Shown piece by piece: positions 10,797-22,600 of a stretch of DNA of 37,240 bases. The notes under the pieces are model-generated. The model was given only the letters and a program-made list of their open reading frames with translations, did no database searches and had not been told where the DNA came from. The stretch comes from Taibaiella sp. (GTDB lineage Bacteria > Bacteroidota > Bacteroidia > Chitinophagales > Chitinophagaceae). The stretch lies in contig JAHHDV010000009.1 of assembly GCA_019739295.1 (NCBI GenBank), positions 1 to 37,240 of the forward strand. Reading direction: 5' to 3'. The stretch's first letter is position 1. Every line of letters starts with the position of its first letter. The position numbers and the translations under genes were made by a program.

Positions 10797-10826
10797 AATA
10801 TTCGTCTTATTCCAATAGACGATATT
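10797..10826 (+). promoter_or_regulatory. Imperfect hairpin just upstream of the GLN2 start
   Basis: The 5' arm (10797-10807, AATATTCGTCT) pairs with the 3' arm (10817-10826, AGACGATATT) apart from one bulged T, around a 9-nt loop. It ends ten bases before the GLN2 ATG, so it would sit in the 5' UTR. A role in translation is possible; the sequence alone does not show one. A 13-bp near-palindrome (TGTGGG-C-CCCACA, 10726-10738) lies further upstream. Confidence 0.3.
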
Positions 10827-10835
10827 TTTGTGGAA

Positions 10836-12325
10836 ATGGCTGCCGCTATGACTCAAAAGGTGCGACTTGAAGGTGTTGGTGGAAATGTGGTGGTTTCGCC
10901 ATCATCCAGCTTTTTAGAGCCGTGCTTGAATGCAGGCTTTGCGGAATCAGCAATCTAGTCTAAATTATACGCCTGATGGAGTGCTTAGTGTCCATCCTGG
11001 CCCTTTTGAACTCCATCACCTACCAGGGTAGCTTGGATTTTCTGACTCGAGTATTGTCCCCTAATTCTGATAATGCAGGCCTTCGTGTCCGGCCAGAGCG
11101 TTCGTTCTGCTGTCACCGTCAATGCTCGCCAGGTAATTAGCCATTTTGATCTTGCTTTGTTGTTTTCAATGATGGGCGATTTGTGCTCAGACCCTCACAC
11201 AGGCCTCTCTCCGTTGGCTCAACCTTAAATTTCTACAAATTTCTTCACATTCAGGGTCGCTTTTCCGTAGTGCGTGTTAACGCCCTCGCCCAGAAGGTTG
11301 AGTACATCTGGTATGATGGCAACGAGGGTAAGCCTGAGAAAGGCGTTGTTTTCAACGAGATGCGCTCCAAGACCAAGGTTCTCCAAAAGCCTGTGACCAG
11401 CATGAACCCCAAAGACTTCCCCCAGTGGTCTTTCGATGGTTCTTCTACCGGCCAGGCTGAGGGTAGCAACTCTGATTGCGTCCTCAACCCTGTCTTTGTC
11501 TGCCCCGATCCCATCCGTGGCGGAGACAATGTGTTGGTCATGTGCGAGGTTATGGACTCTACTGGTGCTCCTCACGCTACCAACACCCGTAACATGCTTG
11601 AATCTATCATCAATGACAAGGTCAGGGCTGAGGCTTGCCTTTTCGGCTTCGAGCAGGAGTACACCATGCTCGGTGAGAATGGCCACGTCTTTGGATGGCC
11701 CGCTGGTGGTTTCCCTGCCCCCCAGGGTCCCTTCTACTGCGGTGTTGGTGCCGAATCCGTTTACGGACGCCACCTCGCTGAGGCCCACATGGATGCCTGC
11801 GTTAAGGCTGGTTTGATCATCTCTGGTATCAATGCCGAGGTTATGCCTGGTCAGTGGGAGTTCCAGATTGGACCTACTGGTCCTCTTGAGACTGGTGATC
11901 AGGTTATGATTGCTCGCTGGTTGTTACACCGCCTCGGAGAAGAGTTTGGCATTGTCTCTACCTTTGCCCCCAAGCCCGTCAAGGGTGACTGGAACGGTAC
12001 TGGTGCCCACACCAACTACTCCACTGAGTCTATGCGTCGCGAAGGTGGTATGAAGGCCATTGAGGCTGCTATTGAGCGTCTTTCCAAGTGCCATCCTGAG
12101 CACATCAGCCAGTATGGTTCTGGTAATGAGGAACGTCTCACTGGCAAGCACGAGACTTGCGACATTGATACTTTCCGTTTCGGTGTTGCTGATCGTGGTT
12201 CTTCAATCCGTATTCCTTTGCCTGTCCAGTTGGAGGGTAAGGGTTACTTGGAGGATCGCCGCCCTGCTGCTAACGTAGATCCTTACGTAGTTACAAGGCT
12301 CCTGATCAAGAACACTATCCTTTAG
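10836..12325 (+). CDS. GLN2: Plastid glutamine synthetase (GSII type)
   Basis: Three exons (10836-10859, 11079-11132, 11255-12325; both introns phase 0) give 382 aa. The first two exons and the start of the third encode an Arg/Ala/Ser/Val presequence without acidic residues, typical of a chloroplast transit peptide. GS proper begins at EYIWYDG (about 42). Family signatures are complete: FDGSSTGQAEGSNSD (about 86-100), FGFEQEYT (about 156-163), MPGQWEFQIGP, the ATP-binding KPVKGDWNGTGAHTNYS (about 266-282), NEERLTGKHE (about 317-326) and VADRGSSIRIP. It makes glutamine from glutamate, ammonium and ATP, working with GOGAT in plastid nitrogen assimilation. The catalytic residues all look present. 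Codon use is strongly biased to C-ending codons, implying high expression. The short first exon is the least certain part. Confidence 0.95.
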
Positions 12326-12732
12326 AGTGGGTGTTTTTTCCTTTTTCAATGGGGTAAACCTTGGATTAAAAGGTTCACACTGTGCTTGTTGTGCGTGTTA
12401 AAATTACACGAGCACAAAAACTGTTTTAATTGTTTCTTTTGGTTTATGCTTTGCACCCTTCGTTTCCTTATCCTAAAACCCGAACTTGGGCATTTGTACG
12501 TGCAATTGTTTTTCTAGCTGTAACCAATCTATTTTTCGAATCTTCAGACAGTTTAATATGATTACATAATATTCTATCATGGCGGTCTCCACCATGGCTA
12601 ACAAAAGAAGAGGAAAAAAGAAATAAGCAGGAAAAGAGTAACAGAAGCCCGCCTAACGGCATGCTAAATTTCAGAAAGTTTGTCCAAATAAAAGTACATC
12701 CATTCCATCTAGTAAATTATAGAAACTTATCT
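12326..12732. other. Convergent 3' region between GLN2 and COX5B
   Basis: 407 nt between converging stops. A TGTAA at 12519-12523 could serve GLN2. No further gene is supported; open frames on either strand are short and lack coding features. Confidence 0.45.
12519..12523 (+). terminator. Candidate TGTAA polyadenylation signal for GLN2
   Basis: TGTAA about 195 nt downstream of the GLN2 stop, a distance usual for green-algal 3' UTRs. It is a short motif, so confidence is low. Confidence 0.3.
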
Positions 12733-13583
12733 TTAATGATGGCCGCCAGTGCTAGGAAGTCTCTTGAGCACAAAGAACTCTCCATCCTCGATAATCTGCT
12801 TGGGAGCCTCACCCTCCTTGATCACACCCCACCAGACCTGCATAGTTAGTGAAATACGATTTAATTATAGGACACCACTACTTTAGTGAATAAAATAATA
12901 TTAACGTTAAAAACAGACACACAACTCTTTTGAAAAATTCTCACCAGGGAATCGTCATCAGGGTCAGGCACTCCAACAATCCTCTCTTCGAACTCAGATG
13001 TCACCTCAACTGGACTAGCCTCAGTTCCAAAAGGAGCATCTAACCAAGCTTCATGGAAAGGGTCCTTGCCCTCGAGCTTGCCTTCGAGCTCTTTGCGTTC
13101 AAGGCCAGTAGCATGTCCAAGCTCTTCTGCAATATCTACGGTGCCTGCAGCTGCGGTTGATGCAGCACTAGACCAAAAGTTTGCGGTCCAAGCCTTGGCG
13201 GCAGTGGACAAGGCTCCCTACGATAAGAAAGGATCAAAAATAAGGTCAGCGCAGGTTTATCGGCTGGGGGATAAGATAGTCACCACCATGGATCATCGCC
13301 CAGGCCGCTCAACTTGCGATCGCAATCTTTCACACTAGTGCTTGGCTAATTTACTCAGATCGCTGAAACCAAGTTGCTTGCTGAGGTATAACTCTCATTA
13401 ATTCTCTGAGCAAACCGCAGAAAATTCCTCTCCAAGACCAACCGAACACAAACTTTTGAAGTGATAACACCCTTGAATATTTTAAATACTCAGATAACGC
13501 ACCTGGCCTTCACTAGCGACTGCAGATGGGAGTTTCTGCCCTGCTACTCTAGCCAATGCTGCCAAGCGGGCAAGCCTATTCAT
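12733..13583 (-). CDS. COX5B: Mitochondrial cytochrome c oxidase subunit 5b, without zinc-ligand cysteines
   Basis: Three exons on the minus strand (13583-13503, 13217-12945, 12837-12733; both introns phase 0) give 152 aa. Exon 1 encodes MNRLARLAALARVAGQKLPS, an Arg/Leu/Ala amphipathic mitochondrial presequence, and ends at a GTGCGT donor. The mature region has the Cox5b core: ATGLERKELEGKLEGKDPF, APFGTEASPVEV, EERIVGVPDPDDDSLVWWGV and GEFFVLKRL. The subunit sits on the matrix side of complex IV. In animals and plants it binds one zinc through four Cys (..VGCP.. and CPVCxQYF). Here the corresponding places read VGVP and QIIEDGEFF, and the whole predicted protein contains no cysteine. It is head to head with the EXO84-like gene. 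Confidence 0.85.
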
Positions 13584-13984
13584 TTTTACAACGATGCTCA
13601 CCACGCTCTAAATAAAGAAACTATAACGAGTTTGCTACTGTTGACAACTGCAGCAAGAACCCAGTAATAATGCGAACAAGCGTTTTCAAGGGTAGTGACA
13701 TAGCCTCATCCTGGGTCACACCGTGTGGCACAGAGCATCGTTCTAAGAAAAATAAGTGCAGTTACAGTAGAGAGACGAGATAGTTGTTGCGTTTTATCTG
13801 CAACGAACACTAAGAATGTGTTTTTAGGAGCCATCACAAAGCCATCATCTCTGTGTTGACTGATATATTCCAAACTTTTCAGATCACGGATCACTGTTTG
13901 AAGGATACTTGAACACCTCCTGAAGCCATCAGCTATCATTCATTGATATTATCTATGTGGATTCAAGTACCGTATCAGCAATAA
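13584..13984. promoter_or_regulatory. Divergent promoter region, COX5B / EXO84-like
   Basis: 401 nt between two outward start codons. I find no gene, repeat or convincing TATA box here. Short open frames on the minus strand have no recognisable content. Confidence 0.4.
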
Positions 13985-16220
13985 ATGACGGGACAGAAGC
14001 AGAGGTGAGCAATATTTTCATGAAATCAAATTTTGCCGTGGGAAACTCGGGCTCGCTGAACCTCTCTATTCCGCTGTTTATCACTTCTAGGATCTAACTA
14101 GGTTTCATTGTAATTTCCCAGGAATTTCCTCCGATCAACGACTTCTCCTCCTGGGGTCTCTAGTAATAGCATTGGCTCACCAGCCAGTAGCAGCGGTGGT
14201 GTCGGAGGCAGTGCGGGAAGCCCCGAGTAAGTAAACAAATCCTTATTCCTTTTTGATCTAATTTTTGGAACAGACAGAACACTCATTATGTTTCCTAACG
14301 GTTTTCATTAACTTGCAGATTACGTCGAACTACGAGTGCTCTAGTCCGTTTCACTCGCAGTGTAAGCAAACTAGGTACTCGCCGCCGCCGTGGAGGATCA
14401 GAGCTGCCTACTCCAGTACTGGACGAAGAACACGAACTAGAAACTAATGAAGCAAGAGTCCATCTGCACAATAAACTTAGTTATGAAACTCCTATTAGAA
14501 GAGCAGAGACTGTGCCTACACGCGGTGCTGCTGGCTATCACACCGATGGACACGGGGTCGATGCCAACACCATTGATGTCGCTGCATTTTTAAAAGCAGT
14601 GCCTGATTTATTGGGTATCGATGCATCTTTATCAAATGTAGGTGCAGCTTTGAGAAGTTCAGAGAAGTTAGCTAAGACATTACGTGCATCTGCTGCTGAT
14701 ATAGACACCACTACTTCTACTGCTTCAAGAACAGCCACAGCCAAGCAAATGGCAATGATGAATGCAGGCATCACCGCTCCCTCTGTTTCTGCTACACGAA
14801 CAACTGAGTCATCAGATCCTTTCAAGATGTTTGGAGCTAATAGGCAATGGGAAAGAGTACACGATGCCTTTGAAGCAGCTCTTGCAGAATATAGATTTGA
14901 AGATGCATTTTCCTATTGGCAAGAATTAAACACACTTGCTCATAGTAATACACCCAGTACTATTAGTAATAGTACAGGTACAGCAGAAGGTGAGAGAGCG
15001 TGGATATTAGAGATTAAATGTAGTGAATGTGCAGCATTATTAGCCTCTCCTCTTCAGCATCAAGCAGCAGCTTTACTATCTACACTTGGAGGAGGCACAG
15101 CAGCCAACGGATTAGAATTACAGAAAGTGGTGGTATTATTGTGTCAACTGGCCGGATTACCTTCTGCTTTAGGTACTATTTTAGATGCATCAAGAGAACG
15201 AATACGTGGTCATTTAGAATCTTTGCCTCTGGGGTATCAACGTGCAGCTGCTGCTGCAGAGGAAGCGACACTTGATTTGGCTGCAGCATTGGGACAGGCG
15301 CTGGTAACGGGAATAGCAACAACAGCAGCCTCTTTGAAGTTAATTAGTAATGATATTAATGGACAATCAAATAGTGATTCTTCTATTACTGTCTATGGTA
15401 CATTAAGTGACTGGGTGGTAGCAGAGGTGGCCTTTGGTTGTGAGGTGCTCCGGAAATCTGTAGTGTTACCCAGAGCTGCCCCAGCTGGACTGGCTACAAC
15501 GACACGCTGTGCAGCTGCATTTCTAGCACACTGTGATGAATTAGATACAGTTGTTAGTATTCCAACCGGTCAATTAGCCCGAGAAAGTGTCTGGTCAGCT
15601 GTAGAGCCAGTTTTACAAAGAAGAGCTCGGCAATTAAGTGAAGGGCTTCGTAAAGCAGCTGCTATCGAAGCGAAAGCAGCATCGAATGCTACATCAAAGC
15701 TACGCAATATAGGCAATACTAATTTATCGTGGGAAGAGCTGGTTTCAGTATTTCCTTCAGCAAAGAGGTTAGCTACAGAGGTGTTTGGGATGGCTGCAGC
15801 GGTGGCACCAATTGCTGGACCTGCAGCTGTGGCTAGTGTTCGTAGTATAGTGACAACAGCATTTATGGTGAGTGTTAAGGGTAATTAGGGTTTAATTGTT
15901 AATTATTATATGGTACATTAATGTTAGGTAGTGAAGTTCTTTGTAATTCTTAACCTTTTTATTCCTTTTCTTTTGTTCAGGCGTTTGTTGAATCCGTTGC
16001 TGGCGCCCTGGCTGCTCCAGGAACTTTAGGCCAGACATCTTCCTCTATTGTAGCTGAGATTGCTATGGAAATAGCAACTCGACTAGTAGAAGATGTACTT
16101 GCAGATTCTGCATCTGTTTTATCAGCTCGAGGATGGGGTCCTGCTGTTGACGCTGCGGCAATGGTGGCTGCATTGGAACAAATGGCAAAGACTCTCAGAA
16201 TGGATACAGTTGTTGATTAA
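13985..16220 (+). CDS. EXO84-like exocyst subunit (C-terminal helical-bundle protein)
   Basis: Four exons (13985-14004, 14122-14226, 14319-15867, 15981-16220) join in phase to give 637 aa starting MTGQKQRNFLRSTT. Residues ~10-130 are Ser/Gly/Arg-rich and low in complexity. The rest is almost wholly alpha-helical. The segment RQWERVHDAFEAALAEYRFE with the following stretch LLCQLAGLPSALGTILDASR resembles the start of the EXO84 C-terminal domain (..ldvaLaerrfeeA.. and ..Lvrlg...A...fL..R). Later DWVVAEVAFGCEVLRKSVV and CAAAFLAHCDEL fit its helical repeats. Exocyst tethers secretory vesicles to the plasma membrane. No catalytic motif is expected. COG8 or VPS51 relatives share the fold, so the family is more certain than the exact subunit. 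The last ~450 nt lie inside the giant inverted repeat, so the 3' part is present twice. Confidence 0.55.
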
Positions 16221-16374
16221 TAAAATGTTAAGTACTAGTCATTGGTACCGTATCGCCTTTTACAATTGGCAATTTACATTTATATATATAGAGAAAATCA
16301 ACTGTCCAAGAGATCGCTTATTAATAGCTAAAATACATACAACAATAAGATTAGTTTAAATATTTTATGCTTGC

Positions 16375-18701
16375 TTAGCGCCTAGATTTTGGAGAACTGT
16401 TGCTGACGTCGGCGCTAGAAGATGATGCTCTGATATCAAAGATAGGATTAGATACAGCGAATCCAGTTGGATTCGCATTTTTTGAACTAGATTTGTTAGC
16501 CGTGTTCTTTTGTTTAGAAGCAGATTCTGCTGTGCCTGGTGCTCTAGACGGCGGAGATGGAGCTGGTCCAACAGTGGGAGTACGCGCAACCTTACTACGT
16601 CTCCTACGCCCAGCACACCACATACCTGCACATACCAACAATGGCAAGATAATCATTGCAGCGGCTGTAGCGATTAATGCAATGATCCAAGCATCAAGAG
16701 CAGTTTTAGGGCCGACTGGGTCGGAAGGAGGCAGCTCTGGCTGGTCTGGATTTCCGCGAGTGCTATCGCTACCATCGCTAGGGATAGTAGGAGGGACCGT
16801 TATTGTATCATTGCTAGGCGTATCAACAATGGGGCCGTAAGGGGGTGTAGGCATAAGAGGCTCCTGTCCAGGAATACCGCCATTATTTTCACCACCGTCA
16901 AGAGGTGGGCATAGAGTGACTCCGTCAATACCGTAAGGCCCAGCAATAGAGGAAAGATAAGGCCCACCAGCAGCAAGGCCAGTACTAGCACGCGCAGCAC
17001 ACAGCTCAGCTTGAGTGATAGTGGCAGAAGAGCCAGCACCACCAGCAGCGCCTTGAATCAACGCTCTGCGATTCATCTGTTTTGCAAAAACAGGCGACAA
17101 TTTAGAAAGCATATCAACAGAAAGAGCTTGTTCTTGCAACCTCCTGCGACGAGCATCAGGAGTGAGGCAGTGTTTTGCCATATCACTCGAGCCAGCAAGT
17201 ACACTATAGGTACCTTGGGGGCAGGGTTCACAAGCAGTTCCATCTGCATTGGCAACGGTGCCTGGCTGGCAGGTGGAGCAGTACGAGTTTGATGCACCTG
17301 CAGCAACGCGGCCAGGAGCGCATAGTTTGCATGCACGAGAGTTTATGTTAAAAGCATAGCTACCAGGCGGGCATACAGAGCAGAGACCTCCAGCTCTTCC
17401 TGCTGTTCCAGCTTTGCATGCATTCACAGGTGCAGGTTCTGCCACAAGAATTGCCGACAACATATCCAAAACCTCTCCTTCAGGAATTTCCATTTCATTC
17501 TGCATATAGTACGACTGAGGTACAGGTAATAACCAGTACTGTTGTCCTAATGCTGATGCTGTGTGCCAGAACATCATGGGTGGGTCTGCCATGAATAAAA
17601 ACTCAATGACGGCAGTGCCGGGTGCAGAGAAGAGAATATGGGAGAGACCAGCTCCATGAGGACCAATAACTACTTTGGCACGCTGGAATAATGAAATAGA
17701 TGCATCAGGGCTCATAGAACCTTCGTAAACAACCACAGGAGTCCCAGGGAAGGAGGCGCGAATGCTCCTGAGTAATTGGTCTTCATTGGCAACACGGCGG
17801 GTGGGTTCATTTTTACGAGAAACATAAACAATGATGTCACGCTGAGATTCTGGCAATACTGTAACCCCTAATGCAGATCTGACGGCCATTAAAGATTCTT
17901 TAGGCGGTGTAATGCGAGGCACAGGGGTAGGCACAAAAAGCAAGTCAGCACAGTACAACGTCTCTGGGTCATAGGTGACAATCTGATCAGGATGCACTCC
18001 TAAGGCTTGCAACCATTCTATTTCATAAGGCTGTCCCCAGGTCAGTAGTTTCGTGGTAGGAGTGAGTGCCCCAGCGTCTTGTAACATCACAAGTCTTGGC
18101 AGCGTTTCTTCCAGCCAATGATAATACATATGACCATACCTCTGAATAACAGTGGCCATACGAGAGAAATGATGAGTGCATTGCTGTGCAGCTTGTTGAG
18201 GGCTAAGACGAGGCATGGGTAAGGTAGGGTTGGTGCGGTTGTGAAACATAAAAGGCAAGTGGTACACATTGCCGGCAGCGTCATAGACCATACCAGACTC
18301 ACCCTCTACAAAGCCAGAATTGATGGCAGCAACATATTGAGAAGACACGTCTTCAAACATATTAGGACCTGAGGCTGAGACATCTTGCATCAAGTTGAAA
18401 GAATCTTTGAATTCCACCAGCAAGTTGGGGTCGAGGGTGCGTGGTGGAGGGCGGGAGAAGGGTCTTTGAGGAGGACCAGCGCTAATGACTGCAACCCCAT
18501 TTGGAGAACCTGTAGAAACTCTAGTTACTTGTTTCCATTGGAATTGACCTGCGTAAATGTTTGGGGATTAATTTCTTGGGTTATTTTGAGAAATTGAAAG
18601 ATTTTGGAGTGCACATGTGTGCATTTTTTAATAGCCTTACCTGCTGCATTTCCTATAACTGCCACCAGCAGAAATTTATGGAGCCATAGATCTGCTCTCA
18701 T
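16375..18701 (-). CDS. GT61-family glycosyltransferase with Cys-rich stalk and C-terminal TM anchor (left copy)
   Basis: Two exons (18701-18641 and 18548-16375, intron 92 nt) give 744 aa. Exon 1 encodes a signal peptide (MRADLWLHKFLLVAVIGNAA). The GT61 (DUF563) domain spans about 90-390: YYHWLEETLPR (~162), IIVYVSRK with RRVANE (~260-276), and the family signature VVIGPHGAGLSH (~313-324). Residues ~398-481 form a Cys-rich region with CPPGSYAF, CAPGRVAAG, CQPGTVANADG and CPQGTYS units, resembling ephrin-receptor/GCC2-GCC3 modules. A Pro-rich spacer leads to one membrane segment (~638-665, WIIALIATAAAMIILPLLVC) and a basic cytosolic tail starting GRRRR. GT61 members transfer xylose, arabinose or GlcNAc to glycans; the donor here is unknown. 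A type I topology differs from the usual type II GT61 enzymes. Confidence 0.8.
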
Positions 18702-19011
18702 TGTGATTTAAATAATAAGCCGTGACGCAAACTTGGGCGGTCGCTCGATGTTTGACTGTGGAATGCAGCAAACGACTGGAGGAGTTGCAGCCTTTCACCC
18801 GATCAAATATAGTGATTTAGTAGTTTACGTATGTAATGATATGCTTTAAATGTGGAATAGATGTCTCTTTAAACTATATGATGCTCCCGAGGCAGGGCTG
18901 ACTTTCGGTCTTCGTGATGAACCGAAGCAGCCAAAGCACCAAGCGACAAGGCATAAGTCCAGCGGCCAGTGCCAGTGCATATTAACTACATCAATACACT
19001 TCATTTGACCT
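18702..19011. promoter_or_regulatory. Divergent promoter region, GT61 / BCL7-like (left copy)
   Basis: 310 nt between two outward start codons with no gene. The GT61 side carries ATTTAAATAATAAG about 10-25 nt upstream of its ATG. Repeated in reverse at 34003-34312. Confidence 0.4.
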
Positions 19012-19583
19012 ATGACAACGAGGCAGCGTGCCCAGCGAGGCGATGAATTGAAGGAATTTGAGGGCAGAGTTCGAAAATGGAGGAAGGAATGGCAGCCCGC
19101 AGGAGACACGGTTAAAACGAAGAATCTTAAATTCTATAAATGGACACCAACAGGTGTGTGTGTGTATGTGTGATATATCTAGTTTGCGTGCAGAATAAAT
19201 GTTTGCGCTAAAGCTTGTGATAGCAATTATTGATCACTTTATTATTTATATTATTACTGAAGTCGTTCATTAAACCGTTCTTCAATTCAGATGAGAGAGA
19301 GTTAGCGGCACCTGGGAAAAGGTTCCCAGATATCAAGCCCCTATCAACACCAGGCGGCAAGCCAACGCTTCTTCCGTTCTTTATGCGTCCCGCCCCACCT
19401 AGAGCTCAAGCAGCAGTTGCATTTGCACCTATGCCTGCTCTAAAACTTAAGCTGAATACAGGAATGACGAAGCAAGCTTCAGGATCGCAAAGTACACATG
19501 CAGCACAAAATGCCATGTCACCACCCTCTGTTGCACCTTCAGTAGCACCACCGTCATCGATGTCTCCGCCAAACCCAAAATAA
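19012..19583 (+). CDS. BCL7-domain protein, possible SWI/SNF accessory subunit (left copy)
   Basis: Two exons (19012-19153 and 19291-19583; the intron opens with a GT-repeat, GTGTGTGTGTGT) give 144 aa. The start MTTRQRAQRGDELKEFEGRV leads into RKWRKEWQPAGDT and NLKFYKWTPT. This parallels the BCL7 N-terminal block RKWEKKWVxVGDTSLRIYKWVP, with a four-residue insertion after GDT. The rest is Pro/Ala/Ser-rich and probably disordered (PSTPGGKPTLLPFFMRPAPP, then SPPSVAPSVAPPSSMSPPNPK). BCL7 proteins are subunits of SWI/SNF chromatin remodelers in animals, with BCL7-like subunits in plants. The match rests on ~35 residues. The gene is convergent with the SMC gene, only 104 nt away. Confidence 0.6.
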
Positions 19584-19687
19584 AACTTACTTACGTACTG
19601 TTCCTATTTGTATTTACTTGTATTGTGTACATATTGTTTACATTAAAGTTGCTTTAAGAATTAATTCATGCATACTTATTAACAGAG

Positions 19688-22600
19688 CTAAGACGAATTA
19701 GGTGCCAGCGTTGTCGTTCCGTTTTCATTGTTGCGAGTAAGTTTGATTACTGTATCACAGAGCTGCTGGAAAATTGGACTATGACTGATACAAATCACCT
19801 GTGCCAATGGTGATCGGCTGGATCTATCCTTCTTGCTGCAAAGCATCAGCAATAAACGTGCTGCCTGTTCTTGGTTTGTGGAATCAAGCGCTGCATCCAC
19901 TTCATCGGCCAGCAGCACTGAAGAAGAAAATGACAGTGTTGGACCACCCACAGTTTTTGCAGATACTAGATACGCAAGAGATATTAAAGTTTTCTGGCCA
20001 CCTGATAATGCTTCCAGCCCAGTCACCCAATTTCCTTTTTGAGTTCCGCCATTCTGACGTCTATATGAAAATTGAGCACCATTTCTATGAGTCGCAGCAC
20101 CTTGATCATCATCTTTAACACGGGTTACTCGTAGCTCTATTCCAGGGAGTAGCTGCGCAGTCAAGTCTCTAAAGAATGCCGCCACTGTATCAAACACACT
20201 TTCATTGAACTTTTCAGCATGAGGATTCATTAATTGAACACCTTCTGCCAGTTTTAAAGCAACACCATGCATGGTATCTGCCTGAGGGCGCAGGAGAGAC
20301 AGCTCACGTTCAGCGATTTCAGCAGCACGTAAGTTGGCTACAGCATCTACTGGGGATCTACTTCCAAGAGCTTTGAGGGTAGCCAGCTCTGCAAGGAGTG
20401 AAGCATGTTTTGAAGCGGTAGTACGGACCTCCTCAGCCATTGACTCAATATCTGAGAGATCTAGTTGAGTGGTGGAAACCATGTAAGAAGACTGATGATT
20501 GTTTTCCATTGGTTTATTAATCTCAGCTGCTAATGTTTCCATTTCCTTGAGAATTATCTCCAAAGAATTTAGCTGTTTGCCTAGCTTTGCTTTTTCTATT
20601 GCTGCAGCACGAAGACCTTCTGCAGCTGCTGCCACCTCTTTTTGTAGACGAGATTCCTCTTCATGGTACGCTACACTGCGTTGTTGCTGCGTCGCTTTAC
20701 GATTCCTATCCATTATCAAAAGCTGGTGATCTATTTCTTTCAATTTATGTTGCAATTGAGCATATGCTGCTTGAAGCTCAGCATCGGTTTCTTGGAGACC
20801 ACCAAGAGGACAGGCAGCGGCAGCAGCTGCGGTTTCTTTCTCTGCTGCAGATTTGTCGTGTTTCAAATATTCTAGAAGATCTCTTTGCTGAGCTATCTGA
20901 GCACGCAATAAAGCTATTTGGTCAGCTGATGCTGCGCAGCCACTGCCAGGGCAAGCTTGACCCAATGCATCCGCGACAGCCTGCCGAGAATTGAGCTCCA
21001 CTGCTAAAGTTTCCAGTGCATTCAAAGATTTTGTAAATCTTTTCTCTGCAGAAAGAGCTCCTAACTGTGCTTCCTTAAATTTCAGAACTGCTTCCTCTAC
21101 TGCCGCCTGTGCCGCTTTTGCCTCAACCTGTGCCTTTAGCGTCGTTTCCAAGGCATCCAGTTCGGCAAGTTGACCTCTCACACAATTCAAATTTACAATA
21201 GCAAGATCTGATCTAAGTTTAGATTGCATGGGGCCACGGTGTTCAGGAGGTACCCAGCCCCCAACAAGACGGCCTCGAGAAGTAACGGTTCCGTCTACAG
21301 CAATGGAAGGAATTCCATACTGTTCCATCAACTGTCGGCCTGTTTCGACAGAAGATACAATCACATGAGACGCAAACGCCCTTGCAATGACCCCTTGATG
21401 AGCAGCATCAAAAGATAAAAGGTCCACTGGAACAATGACCGAGCCAGCAGGTAGAAAGGAGGCAGCCACTTGTCTATGCGCTTGAATTCTATCAGAAACA
21501 GAGAAAATAGCATCTAATGCCCAAATCCGAAGACCTCGTGAACTTCCAGATGCAAGAAGCTGCGCTGCCTGTTGCGTTGACTGAGCAATGGCAATATTTA
21601 AACACCGGCCAGCCAGCGCCTCTAAAGCAGGCGCGTATTGAGAAGCAGCCTTTGATGGTTCTTTAAAACTAAAGCATTCAGAAAGCGTAGGGAGCTTAGT
21701 TCTATTGAGAGACTTTGATGGCAATTGCAGTTGCAGTTGCTGCTGTTTTGCTATTGCACGCTCCTTGAATTGCAGTTCAGCTCTTGAAGCGGCAAGGTTT
21801 GTCAGCTGAAAATCCACATCATCAGAGCTTTTAGTTTCCAAAAAATCTTGATATTGCCTTATACTATTATTTGCCTGATTTAAATCAGCAGCAGACTCAT
21901 TTGATTGCTTTTGAGCGTAATGCAATGATGCCTCTGCCGCTTTCAGGTCATGTTGTGCTTCCAAAAGCTGTAGTTTTAAAGAAGCCACCTCGTGCTGAGC
22001 TTCTTTAGCTGCTTCCAAACTTGAAGATTGCAGCTGGATCTCACGCAGCCCTTGTTCTAATAATTCAATCTCTCGCAAGGCTAGTTCGCAGCGCTGGGTG
22101 GCATCCTTCTCTCGAGCGTGCGCTGCATTCACTGCTGTAGCAGCAGCGTCATAAGAATTCAGTTGATCTGAGACTAGTTGAAGTTCTTCTTCAATAGAGA
22201 TGCGAGCTAATTTAAGCTTCTTAGCATCATAACTGTTGTTAGATGCATTCATATCTTTAGAACTATCAAGATGGCGCTGCTCGTACACCTCAGCAAGTTT
22301 CTGTTGTGCCTCAGATTCCTGATTATGAAAACTATCTTCCCTTTCTGCCGCATTATTATACATATCTAGAGTTATTTCTCTCTGATGTGCAGCTGCACCT
22401 CGTATAGCGTGTACTTTTCCGCAACAAACTTCTGCTGCCTCCTCCGCCTGTGCTTCTAGCTGGGCATACTTTTCGCCTTTTGTAGCTTCCGCTCGGGCAG
22501 CCAGAGAAGTACGTTTCAATGTATCTATCTTTTGACGAATTCTTTGTTCATCTTTGGCTTGTGCTTCAAGCTCTGCGTGTGCGTTAGCAGCTTCTTTCGC

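Noticed and set aside
11225..11788. Minus-strand frame of 187 codons inside GLN2
   Set aside because: It arises from the codon bias of the glutamine synthetase gene, whose motifs prove the plus-strand reading.
13284..13289. A two-codon first exon (ATGGTG) for COX5B close to exon 2
   Set aside because: It would leave no mitochondrial presequence. The upstream exon 13583-13503 has an ideal Arg/Ala/Leu presequence, a good GTGCGT donor and the right phase.
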